Shown one piece after another: positions 1 to 8,518 of a DNA stretch of 64,000 bases. The notes beneath the pieces were generated by a model. That model searched no databases, was not told where the DNA came from, and worked only from the letters and a program-made list of their open reading frames with translations. This DNA comes from an uncultured Poribacteria bacterium. GTDB taxonomy: Bacteria > Poribacteria > WGA-4E > WGA-3G. Within the stretch, counting starts at the first letter, position 1; each line of letters begins with the position of its first letter. The DNA lies in the NCBI GenBank assembly GCA_951828515.1, contig OX639992.1, forward strand, positions 5,434,217 through 5,498,216. Reading direction: 5' to 3'. The position numbers and the translations under genes were made by a program.

Positions 1-1
1 T

Positions 2-874
2 TTAGACAACCTATCTCTGCAAGTACAAGGTGGTGCTGTCGGGTTACTGGGACCGAATGGTGCGGGGAAAAGCACACTGATTAAGACTCTCCTCGGCTTT
101 GTTAAACCGAATCAAGGCACAGCGACTGTGTTTGGTTTAGATGTGCAGGCGAATCCATTAGAAATTCGGAAACAGGTTGGGTACATGCCGGAGGATGAAT
201 GTCTAATACTGGGTATGAACGCCGTCCAACTCGTCTCTTATGCCGGAGAACTCTGTGGCATGCCGAGACGAGATGCGTTGCAACGTGCACACGAGGTACT
301 CTATTACGTCGGTTTAGATGAAGAACGGTATCGACCCGTGGACGGATACTCTACCGGTATGAAACAGCGTGTAAAGTTAGCACAAGCACTGGCACATGAT
401 CCGAAACTGCTACTCCTTGACGAACCAACAAACGGGATGGATACAAGCGGTAGAGAAGAGATGCTCGAACTCGTCAAAGACATAGCAATCGACAAAAATA
501 TCAACGTCATTTTGTCCTCACATCTACTCCCCGATGTGGAGTTCGCATGTCAAGAAATTGTCGCCCTATCACATGGTAGTGTCGCTATTCAGGGACAGAT
601 ACAAGACCTCAAAGAGAACAGAGGACAATCTTTCGATCTCAAGATCGTCGGTGACAGTGAAACTTATATCACGGCATTGGAACGTCACAACTTTCAGGTC
701 GAACTGCATCCCGATAAACGTCTGAGGGTTACGTCTGCAAGTCCGGAACAGACAGAAACAACATTCTTCTTCAAACTCGCTCACGACACAGGTGTCCAGC
801 TTCGCCAACTCCGTGGGGTGAAACATACATTAGAGGATATTTTCGCTGAGGTGATGAGTGTGGATTCACAATAG
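2..874 (+). CDS. ABC transporter ATP-binding protein (5' end cut off by window)
   Basis: The reading frame is open from base 2, so the gene begins before the window. The visible part carries a Walker A box (GPNGAGKST, bases 50-76), an ABC signature reading YSTGMKQR and a Walker B followed by a D-loop (LLLLDEPTNGMD). This is the nucleotide-binding subunit of an ABC transporter of the CcmA/NatA/DrrA type, which normally energises export or a membrane assembly step with a separate permease. The C-terminal third (after the H-loop region SSHLLPD) is the accessory domain usual in this subfamily. The permease is not in view and is probably upstream. The last codons overlap the next gene by 17 bases, which suggests translational coupling. 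Substrate cannot be deduced. Confidence 0.93.
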   Translation, partial: LDNLSLQVQGGAVGLLGPNGAGKSTLIKTLLGFVKPNQGTATVFGLDVQANPLEIRKQVGYMPEDECLILGMNAVQLVSYAGELCGMPRRDALQRAHEVLYYVGLDEERYRPVDGYSTGMKQRVKLAQALAHDPKLLLLDEPTNGMDTSGREEMLELVKDIAIDKNINVILSSHLLPDVEFACQEIVALSHGSVAIQGQIQDLKENRGQSFDLKIVGDSETYITALERHNFQVELHPDKRLRVTSASPEQTETTFFFKLAHDTGVQLRQLRGVKHTLEDIFAEVMSVDSQ

Positions 875-2021
875 AACACGCAGGTACCACTTCAGTACTA
901 TCTTAGCACTTTGCATCTTAACCGCGGTGATACCACCACTGAGTATAGCAAATGAGATGCTCCGTATTGCTGGGATGGGCGGCACTCGTATCGCAACGTC
1001 GGCAGAGGACACAGGTATCTTTGGGAATCCGGCATCGCTGGTGCATGTAAAACACCACACCCTCGCGTTTGGGGCAACTGCTGAAAATATTCACTGGACA
1101 GAACTACCGAAACAGGGAACGACACAATTTGTCGCCGAAGCCAATATCGACATTTCGCCAGCACTCTACTATTCACAAGCGTTTGGTAAGTTTGGCGTGA
1201 GTGCTGGGTACACCGCAAGATTTACAAATTTTGCGAACTTCACACTTGAAAGCACACGTGCTGAATATCACCGAAACGCTCGTCAATTTTCTGCCACAAC
1301 GGATCTGTTTACACATTATGACTTACTTCAAGAGAGGAGTTGGGTAATAGGGCTCAGCCGTGAATTCGGTAAAGCGGCGGTGGGTACGCGTCTTAGATTC
1401 TTGAGGCAAGTTGTAAACCGAGGAACAGCGATCTCGACTTTAAATTTGGAAGCACGCCACGGACCCGAAGTAGATGTAGAGGCATCTGAGGAACTGATTG
1501 AGGCAATCGTTGAAGAGCTGCAATTCGGGGACAGAGTCCGGGATATCGACCATGAACGACAGCCGACGCTTGAAAGAAGAGTCAACCGATTAGAATTGGA
1601 CTTCGGGTTCCAACGTCCAGTATGGTTTGCCCCAAAGCAGACGAACCCGCCGTTGTTGGTAGGTATCCTTTTTGAAAATCTCCTGCGCGCCGACTTGGTG
1701 GAACCTCTCCCTTTCCGAGTCGGTATCGGGGTCGCTTATGAACCTAAGCAATGGGCGACAGTCGCAGCAGATCTTTGGCGCGACTTTGGGCAGAAAGGAG
1801 TGAGTTTTGCTGTTGGCAGCGAATTTCAGAAAACATGGAAAAACGGTTATGCTATTGCGTTCCGAATCGGGATCCGGCATACGACTGCTCACACGCATTT
1901 CACTACTGGTATCGCCTTGGCACTCGGCACACTATCTACAGAGTACACCTTGGTTCATCCGTTGACACGCCTAACTATAGGAGAAGCGCGTCACCTCTTG
2001 GCACTTACGCTGCGTTTGTGA
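858..2021 (+). CDS. outer-membrane beta-barrel protein, FadL/PorV-like
   Basis: Starts with GTG inside the end of the ABC ATPase gene. Residues 12-31 form a signal peptide (STILALCILTAVIPPLSIA). The mature protein opens with a glycine-rich segment (GMGGTRIATSAEDTGIFGNPASL) that is typical of long-chain fatty acid/PorV-type barrels, in which an N-terminal plug asks for an Asn-Pro-Ala motif. The rest alternates hydrophobic and polar residues and ends in Leu-Arg-Leu, as expected for strands of an outer-membrane barrel. Length (387 aa) fits. Role is inferred: an outer-membrane channel or a shuttle protein. The overlap with the ATPase hints that the two are expressed together, but the combination is not a known complex. 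Confidence 0.7.
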   Translation: MWIHNRTRRYHFSTILALCILTAVIPPLSIANEMLRIAGMGGTRIATSAEDTGIFGNPASLVHVKHHTLAFGATAENIHWTELPKQGTTQFVAEANIDISPALYYSQAFGKFGVSAGYTARFTNFANFTLESTRAEYHRNARQFSATTDLFTHYDLLQERSWVIGLSREFGKAAVGTRLRFLRQVVNRGTAISTLNLEARHGPEVDVEASEELIEAIVEELQFGDRVRDIDHERQPTLERRVNRLELDFGFQRPVWFAPKQTNPPLLVGILFENLLRADLVEPLPFRVGIGVAYEPKQWATVAADLWRDFGQKGVSFAVGSEFQKTWKNGYAIAFRIGIRHTTAHTHFTTGIALALGTLSTEYTLVHPLTRLTIGEARHLLALTLRL

Positions 2022-2100
2022 GGTAAGACATTCTCACTTTGTTGTCTGAACAATGCGGTTGTAAACAGCACCTGCAAAAGCATGGAATATGGAGGGATAA

Positions 2101-2604
2101 ATGAAGAAGAAACGCCGTCGAAAACGCCGTCAACCGCCCGATGCACATCTATCACGTATCATAGAAGCAACTGCGACTGCTTTCGATATGGCTGAACGAG
2201 GACTACGCCCGATGCCACTTGAAATGGAGGATCCGCTCGAAGAACAGACGTTTACGGGCGATACTTGGGAAACCTGTTGGTACTTCGCTGATCAGATGCT
2301 CCTGTTGTCAATTAGTGCTGATATGGGCGAAATTCAAGTTAAATTTGACATTCTTGTAAATGACTATGAATTCGCCACCACTCTCGCTGATATCCCGATT
2401 CTTGCGCATTTAGAACTGGAAGTAACCCGTATTGACACTCTACCAAGCAACGACACCAGATATAACGACATCCCAGAGGGAGTTCAGTTATGGCGAGTCC
2501 ATTCAGCCGACATCCAAAAACATCCCGAAGATATACTTCGGATGCTTTTCCTAACCGAAGAAATGGACACCGATAATGGAGAACATCATGACAAAGAAGA
2601 ATAG
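2101..2604 (+). CDS. hypothetical protein with basic N-terminus
   Basis: Preceded by a good ribosome-binding site (GGAGG, 2092-2096). The 167-aa product begins with a run of Lys/Arg (KKKRRRKRRQ), has no signal peptide or membrane segment, and continues as an acidic, soluble domain with a Trp-rich centre (DTWETCWYF). I do not recognise the family. Its stop codon lies 17 bases inside the following ceramidase-like gene, so the two are probably co-translated. The basic tail could bind nucleic acid or an acidic surface; this is only a guess from composition. Confidence 0.75.
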   Translation: MKKKRRRKRRQPPDAHLSRIIEATATAFDMAERGLRPMPLEMEDPLEEQTFTGDTWETCWYFADQMLLLSISADMGEIQVKFDILVNDYEFATTLADIPILAHLELEVTRIDTLPSNDTRYNDIPEGVQLWRVHSADIQKHPEDILRMLFLTEEMDTDNGEHHDKEE

Positions 2605-3901
2605 TATTATTCAGGTTGGCATCGCTGAAGTAGATATTACCCCAGATTATCCGATTCGATTGAGCGGCTACGGTAGTCGTCGCACAGAATCCGACGGTAT
2701 CATCCAGCGAATATGGGCGAAGGCACTCGCCATCGGCAGCGATGCTGATGAACCCGTTGTCTTGGTAACGGTCGAAAACTGCGGTTTACCGGACGAGTTG
2801 ACCGAGGAAGTGTCTGACCGAATTAAAGAGAAAACCGGTATCTCGCGTGCCCATTTCGTGGCGTGTTTTTCGCATACACACAGCGCACCGTGTCTCACAA
2901 ACGCTGCACCTTTCCTGTTTAGCTTGGATATACCCCCCGCGGAACAGGAGACGATAGATCGGTACACTGCTCAATTTAAGGACTGGATGGAAGCCGTTGC
3001 GCTGGAGGCACTCGCAAACCGAGAGCCATCACGTTTGAGTTGGAGCCTCGGAGAACTCGGTTTCGCAAAAAATCGACGCACTGAAGGCGGACCTGTAGAC
3101 CATTCCTTACCGTGTATGCAAATCACAAGCGAGGATGGCACACTCCGCGCCCTGTGGGCAAGTTACGCCTGCCATTGCACGACATTGGCAGGCACAGATA
3201 ATCATATCTGTGGAGACTGGGCGGGATTTGCACAAGAAGCGATCCAAGAGGCTCTACCCGGCGTAACGGCTTTAATCTCTATCGGATGTGGTGCGGATGC
3301 GAACCCCGAATCACGGATGATGCCGATGCCAGATGGAAAGGAAGAGGTTTTCAGTACCCGTCTTGCGTATGCGAAAGCACATGGAGAAGCACTCTCTGAG
3401 GAGGTCCAGCGCCTCCTAAAAGGAGAGGCTCAGTCCCTCACCAGTGTTCCTACTGGTGCGTTTGAGCGGGTTAACCTGCCCTTCGATACACTACCGACCC
3501 GTGAAGAGTGGGAGGCACGTGTGGCGGGAGGTGGTTCCGATGCCTATCACGCGCAGAAGCACCTCGAACGCTTGCAGAAAGGACTGCCGTTGCAGACGGA
3601 ACTCTCCTATCCGGTACAGGCGTGGAGATTCGGCAAGGAACTCGCCATTGTTTTCCTCGCAAGTGAGGTGGTCGTCGATTATTCGCTCCGTTTAAAAAAT
3701 GAGTTAGATGCAGAACGACTGTGGGTCGGTGCGTATTCAAACGCGTTTCCGTGCTATATTCCGTCGGAGCGGGTATTAGCCGAGGGAGGCTATGAAGGTG
3801 GCGGTGCGATGCTCTATTTCGGTCCGCCGACTCCATTTGCCCCTGGGGTTGAGCAATTGGTGATTGATACCGTACATCGGTTGTTGCCAGACGGATTTTA
3901 G
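2588..3901 (+). CDS. neutral/alkaline ceramidase-type hydrolase, N-terminal-domain family
   Basis: Begins with the family hallmark (VGIAEVDITPDYPIRLSGYG) and keeps the metal-ligand histidines of the zinc amidase fold (FSHTHSAP; ACHCTTLAG; IGCGADANP). Ceramidases of this family hydrolyse the amide bond of ceramide, but bacterial single-domain versions are often of unknown substrate and are frequent in marine heterotroph genomes. At 437 aa it lacks the C-terminal domain of classical neutral ceramidases. There is no signal peptide, so it looks cytoplasmic. I chose the ATG at 2588 because GGAG at 2578-2581 is spaced six bases from it; an in-frame ATG at 2576 has no such site. It overlaps the preceding gene. 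Confidence 0.82.
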   Translation: MTKKNSIIQVGIAEVDITPDYPIRLSGYGSRRTESDGIIQRIWAKALAIGSDADEPVVLVTVENCGLPDELTEEVSDRIKEKTGISRAHFVACFSHTHSAPCLTNAAPFLFSLDIPPAEQETIDRYTAQFKDWMEAVALEALANREPSRLSWSLGELGFAKNRRTEGGPVDHSLPCMQITSEDGTLRALWASYACHCTTLAGTDNHICGDWAGFAQEAIQEALPGVTALISIGCGADANPESRMMPMPDGKEEVFSTRLAYAKAHGEALSEEVQRLLKGEAQSLTSVPTGAFERVNLPFDTLPTREEWEARVAGGGSDAYHAQKHLERLQKGLPLQTELSYPVQAWRFGKELAIVFLASEVVVDYSLRLKNELDAERLWVGAYSNAFPCYIPSERVLAEGGYEGGGAMLYFGPPTPFAPGVEQLVIDTVHRLLPDGF

Positions 3902-3983
3902 CAGGATAGCAGTAAGCGGTATTTTCAGGGAGGTATGGATCTGCCCATCAGGGGTTATCAAATATCTCAAGTCCTTTTGAACT

Positions 3984-4024
3984 AAAAAAAGGTAGGTGCG
4001 GTTAGAACCACATCTACCTTTTTG
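3984..4024. terminator. bidirectional hairpin terminator between convergent genes
   Basis: An A-run, an imperfect inverted repeat (GGTAGGTGCGGTT / AACCACATCTACC) and a T-run lie between the convergent ceramidase-like gene and dapA. The arrangement would terminate transcription from both sides. The stem belongs to a dispersed palindrome family (GGTAGGTGCGGTT...AACCGCACCTACC) found again at 15212, 15258, 44452 and 45701. Confidence 0.7.
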
Positions 4025-4046
4025 GGTTATTGAGTATTCAGTCCAG

Positions 4047-4922
4047 TTAAATCAATCCCGTTTCCGAAAGCGTGTTGCGTAAGGACTCAAGGTTCGCAGG
4101 GACCATCGGTACGAGCGGCAACCGTAATTTCCCGTTGAGTTTCCCCATGAGTTGGAGTGCGGTTTTCGCAGGAATCGGATTCGTCTCAATAAAGAGATCG
4201 ACCGCCAACGGCAACGTTTTATAGTGGAGTTTGCGTGCGAGTTCAAGATTTCCGGCGTGGAAAGCGTTGCACATCTCGGCGACATCTGCCGGTGCGATGT
4301 TCGCCACGACCGAAATCACGCCCTTCCCACCGACAGCCATGATCGGGAGCGTGTTTACATCATCCCCAGAAAGCACAACGAAATCATCGGGACATAAGTC
4401 AACGACCTCACTGGCGCGTTTGAGTTCACCCGTCGCTTCCTTGAGCGCGACGATATTTGGATGTTCGGCAAGCCGGGCAATCGTGGGTGAAAGGATGTCG
4501 GTCCCGCAACGCCCCGGAACGTTATAGACGACAATCGGGATGTCCACGGTGTCAGCGATTTTCATATAGTGGGCATACAAACCCTCTTGGGTAGGCTTGT
4601 TATAATAGGGGGTAACAATCAGAGCGGCATCCGCACCGGCATCTTTGGCGTGTTGCGTCGCCCGCAAGGTGCGCGTTGTTGAGTTGGACCCCGTACCCGC
4701 GATAATAGGCACCTGTCCATTTACAGTTTCAACAGTGAGTTCTATCACCCTATCATGTTCAGCCTCAGACAGCGCGGGGGATTCACCTGTTGTGCCACAC
4801 GGGACGATGCCGTGTGTGCCGCCGTCAAGCTGAAATTGAATCAGTTCCTTGAGTTTCGCTTCGTCAAGCGATTCATCGTCCTTAAATGGTGTGACGAGTG
4901 CAACATAAGAGCCTTGAAACAT
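4047..4922 (-). CDS. dapA: 4-hydroxy-tetrahydrodipicolinate synthase
   Basis: Condenses pyruvate with aspartate semialdehyde, the first committed step to diaminopimelate and lysine. All catalytic residues are visible: the Schiff-base Lys161 (VALKEATG), Tyr133 and Arg138 (VVYNVPGRCGTD), and the Thr44-Thr45 pair (GTTGESP). Length, 291 aa, is standard. The start is set at 4922, where GGAGG stands six bases upstream; an in-frame ATG at 4949 would add nine non-conserved residues. It follows dapF by 48 bases on the same strand, so the two lysine/peptidoglycan genes likely form one unit. Confidence 0.97.
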   Translation of the reverse strand: MFQGSYVALVTPFKDDESLDEAKLKELIQFQLDGGTHGIVPCGTTGESPALSEAEHDRVIELTVETVNGQVPIIAGTGSNSTTRTLRATQHAKDAGADAALIVTPYYNKPTQEGLYAHYMKIADTVDIPIVVYNVPGRCGTDILSPTIARLAEHPNIVALKEATGELKRASEVVDLCPDDFVVLSGDDVNTLPIMAVGGKGVISVVANIAPADVAEMCNAFHAGNLELARKLHYKTLPLAVDLFIETNPIPAKTALQLMGKLNGKLRLPLVPMVPANLESLRNTLSETGLI

Positions 4923-4970
4923 GTAAACCCTCCTTGTTGGCAACGGCACAACGGCGTGTGCCTGCTACTT

Positions 4971-5795
4971 TTAATAATTCCATGCGTCTGTTGTGAGTTC
5001 ACCGACGAAGATAACACGAGCATCGCCTTCAAGATAAACGTTTCGTGCCTCACCGTTCTCCACATCGAAATGAATCTTCAATTCGACCCCACTCGCCGTT
5101 TTCACAGCAACGGGGGATACTACTTTTCCTAACGTCGCAGCAACAATAGCAGAAGCGATGGACCCGGTGCCACACGCAAGCGTTTCGTCTTCAACGCCGC
5201 GCTCATACGTCCGGATATCAATCAAACCTGGCGACTGAATGCGGATAAAATTGGCGTTCGTACCAGCGGGTTTGAAATCGCTATGATAACGCGTCTGCTG
5301 TCCTAAGTCAAAGACATCCGTTTCTTCCAAATCCTCTACGAAGAAAACAACGTGAGGCACACCGCTATTCGCGAATCCGACCGTGTGCATCCCATCCTCC
5401 AATTGGAGTGGAACATTGAGCCGGATATCCGTAGGATCGCTCATACGTACTTTAACGCTCTGACCGACTATTTCGGATTCATAAATTCCAGCGTTCGTCA
5501 GAAATCGCATCTGTTCAGACGCTATGCCGTTCAGATAGGCGAATTTGGAGATACATCGCGCGCCGTTTCCACAGGTTTCCACCTCACCGCCATCGGCATT
5601 GAAGTAGCGCATGCGGAAGTCGACACCATCCGCCTTTTCGACGAGGAGAACACCGTCAGCTCCGACCGACATACGGCGTTGGCAGAGTTTTTTCACAAAA
5701 TCTGTATCGGTACTATCAACGACTCCCGCCAAATTATTGATAATGACGAAGTCATTGCCTGCACCGCTGAGTTTCATAAAGGGTATTTTGTCCAT
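4971..5795 (-). CDS. dapF: diaminopimelate epimerase
   Basis: Interconverts LL- and meso-diaminopimelate using two cysteines as acid and base. Both are present: Cys75 in ETCGNGARC and Cys208 in LACGTGS. The N-terminus (FMKLSGAGNDFVIIN) and 274-aa length are typical. AAGGA lies upstream of the ATG. It sits between dusB and dapA on the minus strand, separated from dusB by about 190 bases that hold three copies of a hairpin repeat, so read-through from dusB is uncertain. Confidence 0.97.
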   Translation of the reverse strand: MDKIPFMKLSGAGNDFVIINNLAGVVDSTDTDFVKKLCQRRMSVGADGVLLVEKADGVDFRMRYFNADGGEVETCGNGARCISKFAYLNGIASEQMRFLTNAGIYESEIVGQSVKVRMSDPTDIRLNVPLQLEDGMHTVGFANSGVPHVVFFVEDLEETDVFDLGQQTRYHSDFKPAGTNANFIRIQSPGLIDIRTYERGVEDETLACGTGSIASAIVAATLGKVVSPVAVKTASGVELKIHFDVENGEARNVYLEGDARVIFVGELTTDAWNY

Positions 5796-5878
5796 TTCAG
5801 GTCCTTTACTGCGGAGATATTGTTTGGTTATATGATAATATTATTCGGCTTTCGAGTCAAGCGTTTTTTGGAAACTCT

Positions 5879-5984
5879 TGTAGGAGGGATCTCCGAATCC
5901 CGACTCCGTGCTTCTGTAGGAGGGATCTCCGAATCCCGACTCCGTGCTTCTGTAGGAGGGATCTCCGAATCCCGACTCCGTGCT
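5879..5984. repeat. three tandem copies of a 36-bp hairpin repeat (family D)
   Basis: Units begin at 5879, 5915 and 5951 with an exact 36-base period; the shared core is TGTAGGAGGGATCTCCGAAT followed by CCCGACTCCGTGCTTC. The core contains an inverted repeat (GGGAT / ATCCC). The third copy touches the stop codon of dusB. The same core in opposite orientation occurs four times at 27146-27310, and a variant occurs at 33211. There are no unique spacers, so it is not a CRISPR array. Confidence 0.9.
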
Positions 5985-6975
5985 ACGCGGCAGTTAGCAT
6001 CAAAGCATGTGCGCGGAGTTCCGCCACAATGTCCAGAACGCCGTCGTAACTATCGCATGTGACAAGACGATAGCGAAAAGGCTTAACGTGCGGGATGCCC
6101 TTAAAATAGTTGCTATAGTGTCGGCGCATTTCAAGGAGACCGAGTTTTAATCCTTTCCATTTGATGGAGAAATCAAGGTGCCTTCTAAAAACAGCAATCC
6201 GTTCATCTATTGAAGGCGGTGGGAGCAATTCACCGGTAGCGAAATAGTGTTTTACCTCGCTGAAAATCCATGGGTAACCGATCGCTGCTCGCCCAATCAT
6301 GATACCGTCAACACCGTATTGTCGCCGCATCCGTGCTGCCTTTTGCGGACTATCGACATCACCGTTGCCAAAGACAGGGATCGTCATGCGCGGATTGTCT
6401 TTGATTCTGCCAATGAGTGTCCAGTCGGCGTCCCCTTTATACATCTGTCGCCGAGTCCTGCCATGAATAGCAATCGCGCGGATACCCACATCCTGCAACC
6501 GCTCTGCGACTTCAACAACGTACTTCGTTTTATCATCCCATCCGAGACGCGTTTTGACGGTCACAGGTAGGTCGGTGGCTTTCACCATCTCGGCGGTCAT
6601 TTTCACCATTTTGGGGATGTCTTGCAGAATGCCTGCTCCCGCCCCTTTACAGGTAACCTTCTTAACAGGACAACCATAGTTGATGTCAATGATGTCGGGT
6701 TGAACCTTTTCAGTGATTTCGACAGAGGCGCGCATGGAATCGATGTTGTGCCCAAAAATTTGGATACCGATGGGTCTTTCCACTTCAAAAATGTCTAATT
6801 TCGCGACACTCGGGGCAGCGTCCCGGATGAGTGCTTCGGAGGAAATAAATTCGGTGTACATGAGATCCGCACCGTTCTCTTTGCAGACGGCGCGAAACGG
6901 TGGATCGCTCACATCTTCCATCGGTGCGAGCAATAGTGGGAAATTTGGGATGTTCAGGTTGCCGATTGTTATCAT
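5983..6975 (-). CDS. dusB: tRNA-dihydrouridine synthase, DusB type
   Basis: Reduces uridine to dihydrouridine in tRNA with FMN. The TIM-barrel start (NFPLLLAPMEDVSDPPFRAVC), the active-site cysteine Cys102 (NYGCPVKKV), the FMN-phosphate region (GNGDVDSP; GIMIGRAAIGYPW) and a helical C-terminal domain are all present; 330 aa is normal. The TAG stop is at the edge of a hairpin-repeat array. A toxin/antitoxin-like pair lies 38 bases upstream on the same strand. No strong ribosome-binding site is seen in front of the ATG. Confidence 0.95.
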   Translation of the reverse strand: MITIGNLNIPNFPLLLAPMEDVSDPPFRAVCKENGADLMYTEFISSEALIRDAAPSVAKLDIFEVERPIGIQIFGHNIDSMRASVEITEKVQPDIIDINYGCPVKKVTCKGAGAGILQDIPKMVKMTAEMVKATDLPVTVKTRLGWDDKTKYVVEVAERLQDVGIRAIAIHGRTRRQMYKGDADWTLIGRIKDNPRMTIPVFGNGDVDSPQKAARMRRQYGVDGIMIGRAAIGYPWIFSEVKHYFATGELLPPPSIDERIAVFRRHLDFSIKWKGLKLGLLEMRRHYSNYFKGIPHVKPFRYRLVTCDSYDGVLDIVAELRAHALMLTAA

Positions 6976-7013
6976 GGTATGTAATCTGTGAAATAATTTT
7001 ATAGAATATTTAG

Positions 7014-7340
7014 TTATTGGATTCGCCGCATGTATTCGTCGTGTTTACCGATCCAAAACCAGACAAGCGTGCCATTTTCTTCACGTGCCAATGCGCGATA
7101 ATTTCTGCTGATTCGCACAGACCACCGAGTTCTTCCTACCCTTTTAAAATTTAGGGATGGATGTTCAGGATCTTGTTTCAGTAAAGCAAAATTTTTATCT
7201 GCGCGCTGTTGAATGTCCCGCGGCAGACTGTGGTAACATGCCCAAAACGCTTGATTCGTTTTATAAATCTTTGCACCTACCTGCCCGCAAATCCTCAAGG
7301 ACGTTCCCCTCAAGTTTATCAAGTTTACCCGTTTTAGCAT
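7014..7340 (-). CDS. ParE/RelE-fold toxin-like protein
   Basis: The core (KNFALLKQDPEHPSLNFKRVG, then WSVRISRNYRALA and VWFWIGKHDEYMRRI) matches the compact RelE/ParE/HigB fold of type II toxins: an N-terminal helix pair followed by a beta sheet with Arg/His/Tyr residues. It overlaps the upstream gene by up to 80 bases. The ATG at 7340 lies well inside that gene; a TTG at about 7292, closer to a GAGGGG sequence, would give a protein starting near LRICGQVGAKIYKTNQ and is also possible. Target (ribosome-bound mRNA or gyrase) cannot be told. Confidence 0.75.
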   Translation of the reverse strand: MLKRVNLINLRGTSLRICGQVGAKIYKTNQAFWACYHSLPRDIQQRADKNFALLKQDPEHPSLNFKRVGRTRWSVRISRNYRALAREENGTLVWFWIGKHDEYMRRIQ

Positions 7341-7563
7341 CCTCTTCCAACTGTCTATCCCAGGCTTCCCAGTCGGCTTCTAACGTTTCATAAAGCGTGT
7401 TTTCAAGGGTTTCCAGCAATGCCTCTTGCGTGCTGTCCTCACACTTCACTTTCGGATGTTCTTGTATCCATCCTATCCATCCGTCGCCGTTTTTTTGAAT
7501 CTGGGCAGTATAGGTTGTCTCATATTCCGAATCATAGATTTCGACGGTCTGAATTTTTTCCAT
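7261..7563 (-). CDS. antitoxin-like partner of the ParE/RelE-like protein
   Basis: A 100-aa acidic protein with a perfect AGGAGG box. Its first half is a short beta-rich segment (EYETTYTAQIQKNGDGWIGW) resembling the HicB-type degraded RNase-H fold, and its second half is helical with many Glu and Leu residues. No DNA-binding helix-turn-helix is obvious. It precedes and overlaps the toxin-like gene, the usual order for a type II toxin-antitoxin operon. The antitoxin call rests on size, acidity and position, not on a recognised family. Confidence 0.6.
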   Translation of the reverse strand: MEKIQTVEIYDSEYETTYTAQIQKNGDGWIGWIQEHPKVKCEDSTQEALLETLENTLYETLEADWEAWDRQLEEDAKTGKLDKLEGNVLEDLRAGRCKDL

Positions 7564-7753
7564 GTGGACCTCCTGACATTAAAGTTTCTCAATTTACAGT
7601 TATTATACCCCGTAAATGCCCTATTGTCAAGGAGATTAGAAAGGGAAACGGAAATGGACGTTTGACATTTTTCTACTTTCATGATAGATATAAGGACAGA
7701 TAAACTGTGGGATGTTATTTATTCACACCAATTCCAATAGCGAGGTATTTTCT

Positions 7754-8470
7754 ATGAGATGTATTTTTGTGGGGATCGAATATGCCGGAAAATCGACATT
7801 GGTAGACCTGATGACCAACTATTACCAACACCGGAAATTGAGGGTCCACGTCGATGATCACTTTACTATCCCCGATTCATCGCTCAGTCCAGAATCGAGA
7901 GCGGCGTATGTACATTTTCCAGAGGATGTGAAGGAACGGATGCAGCGGATGCAGCTTCAGTATCACGTTGAAGTGATAAAAAACTATCCGAACACCCTCA
8001 TCGCGGGATGGCACATTGAGGAGCTTGTCTACTCGTCCTTCTATGGAGACGACCCAGAAAGCACATATTACTCGAAATATCATATCAACGCGCAGCGCGG
8101 CTATGAAACACAGGTGATTGAAGCACGATTGCCAGATGTGGTGATGATTCACGTCACTGCCAGCGATGATGCGATTAAGGAACGGATGGCAACAGACCCA
8201 CACGAATATCAGATTATCAAGGAAGCCGATATTCCAACGCTCAAACGTCTTTTTCAGGAGGAGATTGACAAATCTCTGTTTGCCCAGAGTGGACGTAAGA
8301 TTGTGCTGGATACAACGGACAAGACCCCGACTGAATCGCTTGATGAATTGCTTCTACTTTCAGAGCCATTGATTACGTTCGGCGAGCTTGCTGTCCGCGC
8401 AATGGACGTGCCAGATTCCGAGTATCAGGTGCAATATGAAAATGGGGTTCGGAAGATAACACCGGTATAG
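7754..8470 (+). CDS. P-loop kinase-like NTPase
   Basis: The product begins MRCIFVGIEYAGKSTLVDL, a Walker A box with the pattern of thymidylate and deoxynucleoside kinases. Later segments (IAGWHIEELVYSSFYG; DVVMIHVTASDDAIKERM) correspond to the DR(x)-type acceptor region and the LID arginine helix of that superfamily in position, although the sequences are divergent. The substrate is not evident. I place the start at 7754 behind GAGG; an earlier ATG at 7712 would add 14 residues with no ribosome-binding site. The gene stands alone, convergent with the next. Confidence 0.72.
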   Translation: MRCIFVGIEYAGKSTLVDLMTNYYQHRKLRVHVDDHFTIPDSSLSPESRAAYVHFPEDVKERMQRMQLQYHVEVIKNYPNTLIAGWHIEELVYSSFYGDDPESTYYSKYHINAQRGYETQVIEARLPDVVMIHVTASDDAIKERMATDPHEYQIIKEADIPTLKRLFQEEIDKSLFAQSGRKIVLDTTDKTPTESLDELLLLSEPLITFGELAVRAMDVPDSEYQVQYENGVRKITPV

Positions 8471-8479
8471 GAAGGTATT

Positions 8480-8501
8480 GGCGAGGCGTAGGAACCTCGC
8501 C
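8480..8501. terminator. hairpin between convergent genes
   Basis: GGCGAGG and CCTCGCC form a perfect 7-bp stem around an 8-base loop in the 48 bases between two convergent genes. The same GGCGAGG...CCTCGCC palindrome is the core of the element-B MITEs elsewhere in the window, so it is probably repeat-derived. No T-run follows. Confidence 0.5.
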
Positions 8502-8518
8502 AACGAAGGGTTGTGGAC

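Noticed and set aside
5352-6062. Plus-strand frame of 236 codons across dapF and the hairpin repeats
   Set aside because: It is antisense to dapF and ends in three copies of the family-D repeat (GGISESRLRA units); no start signal.
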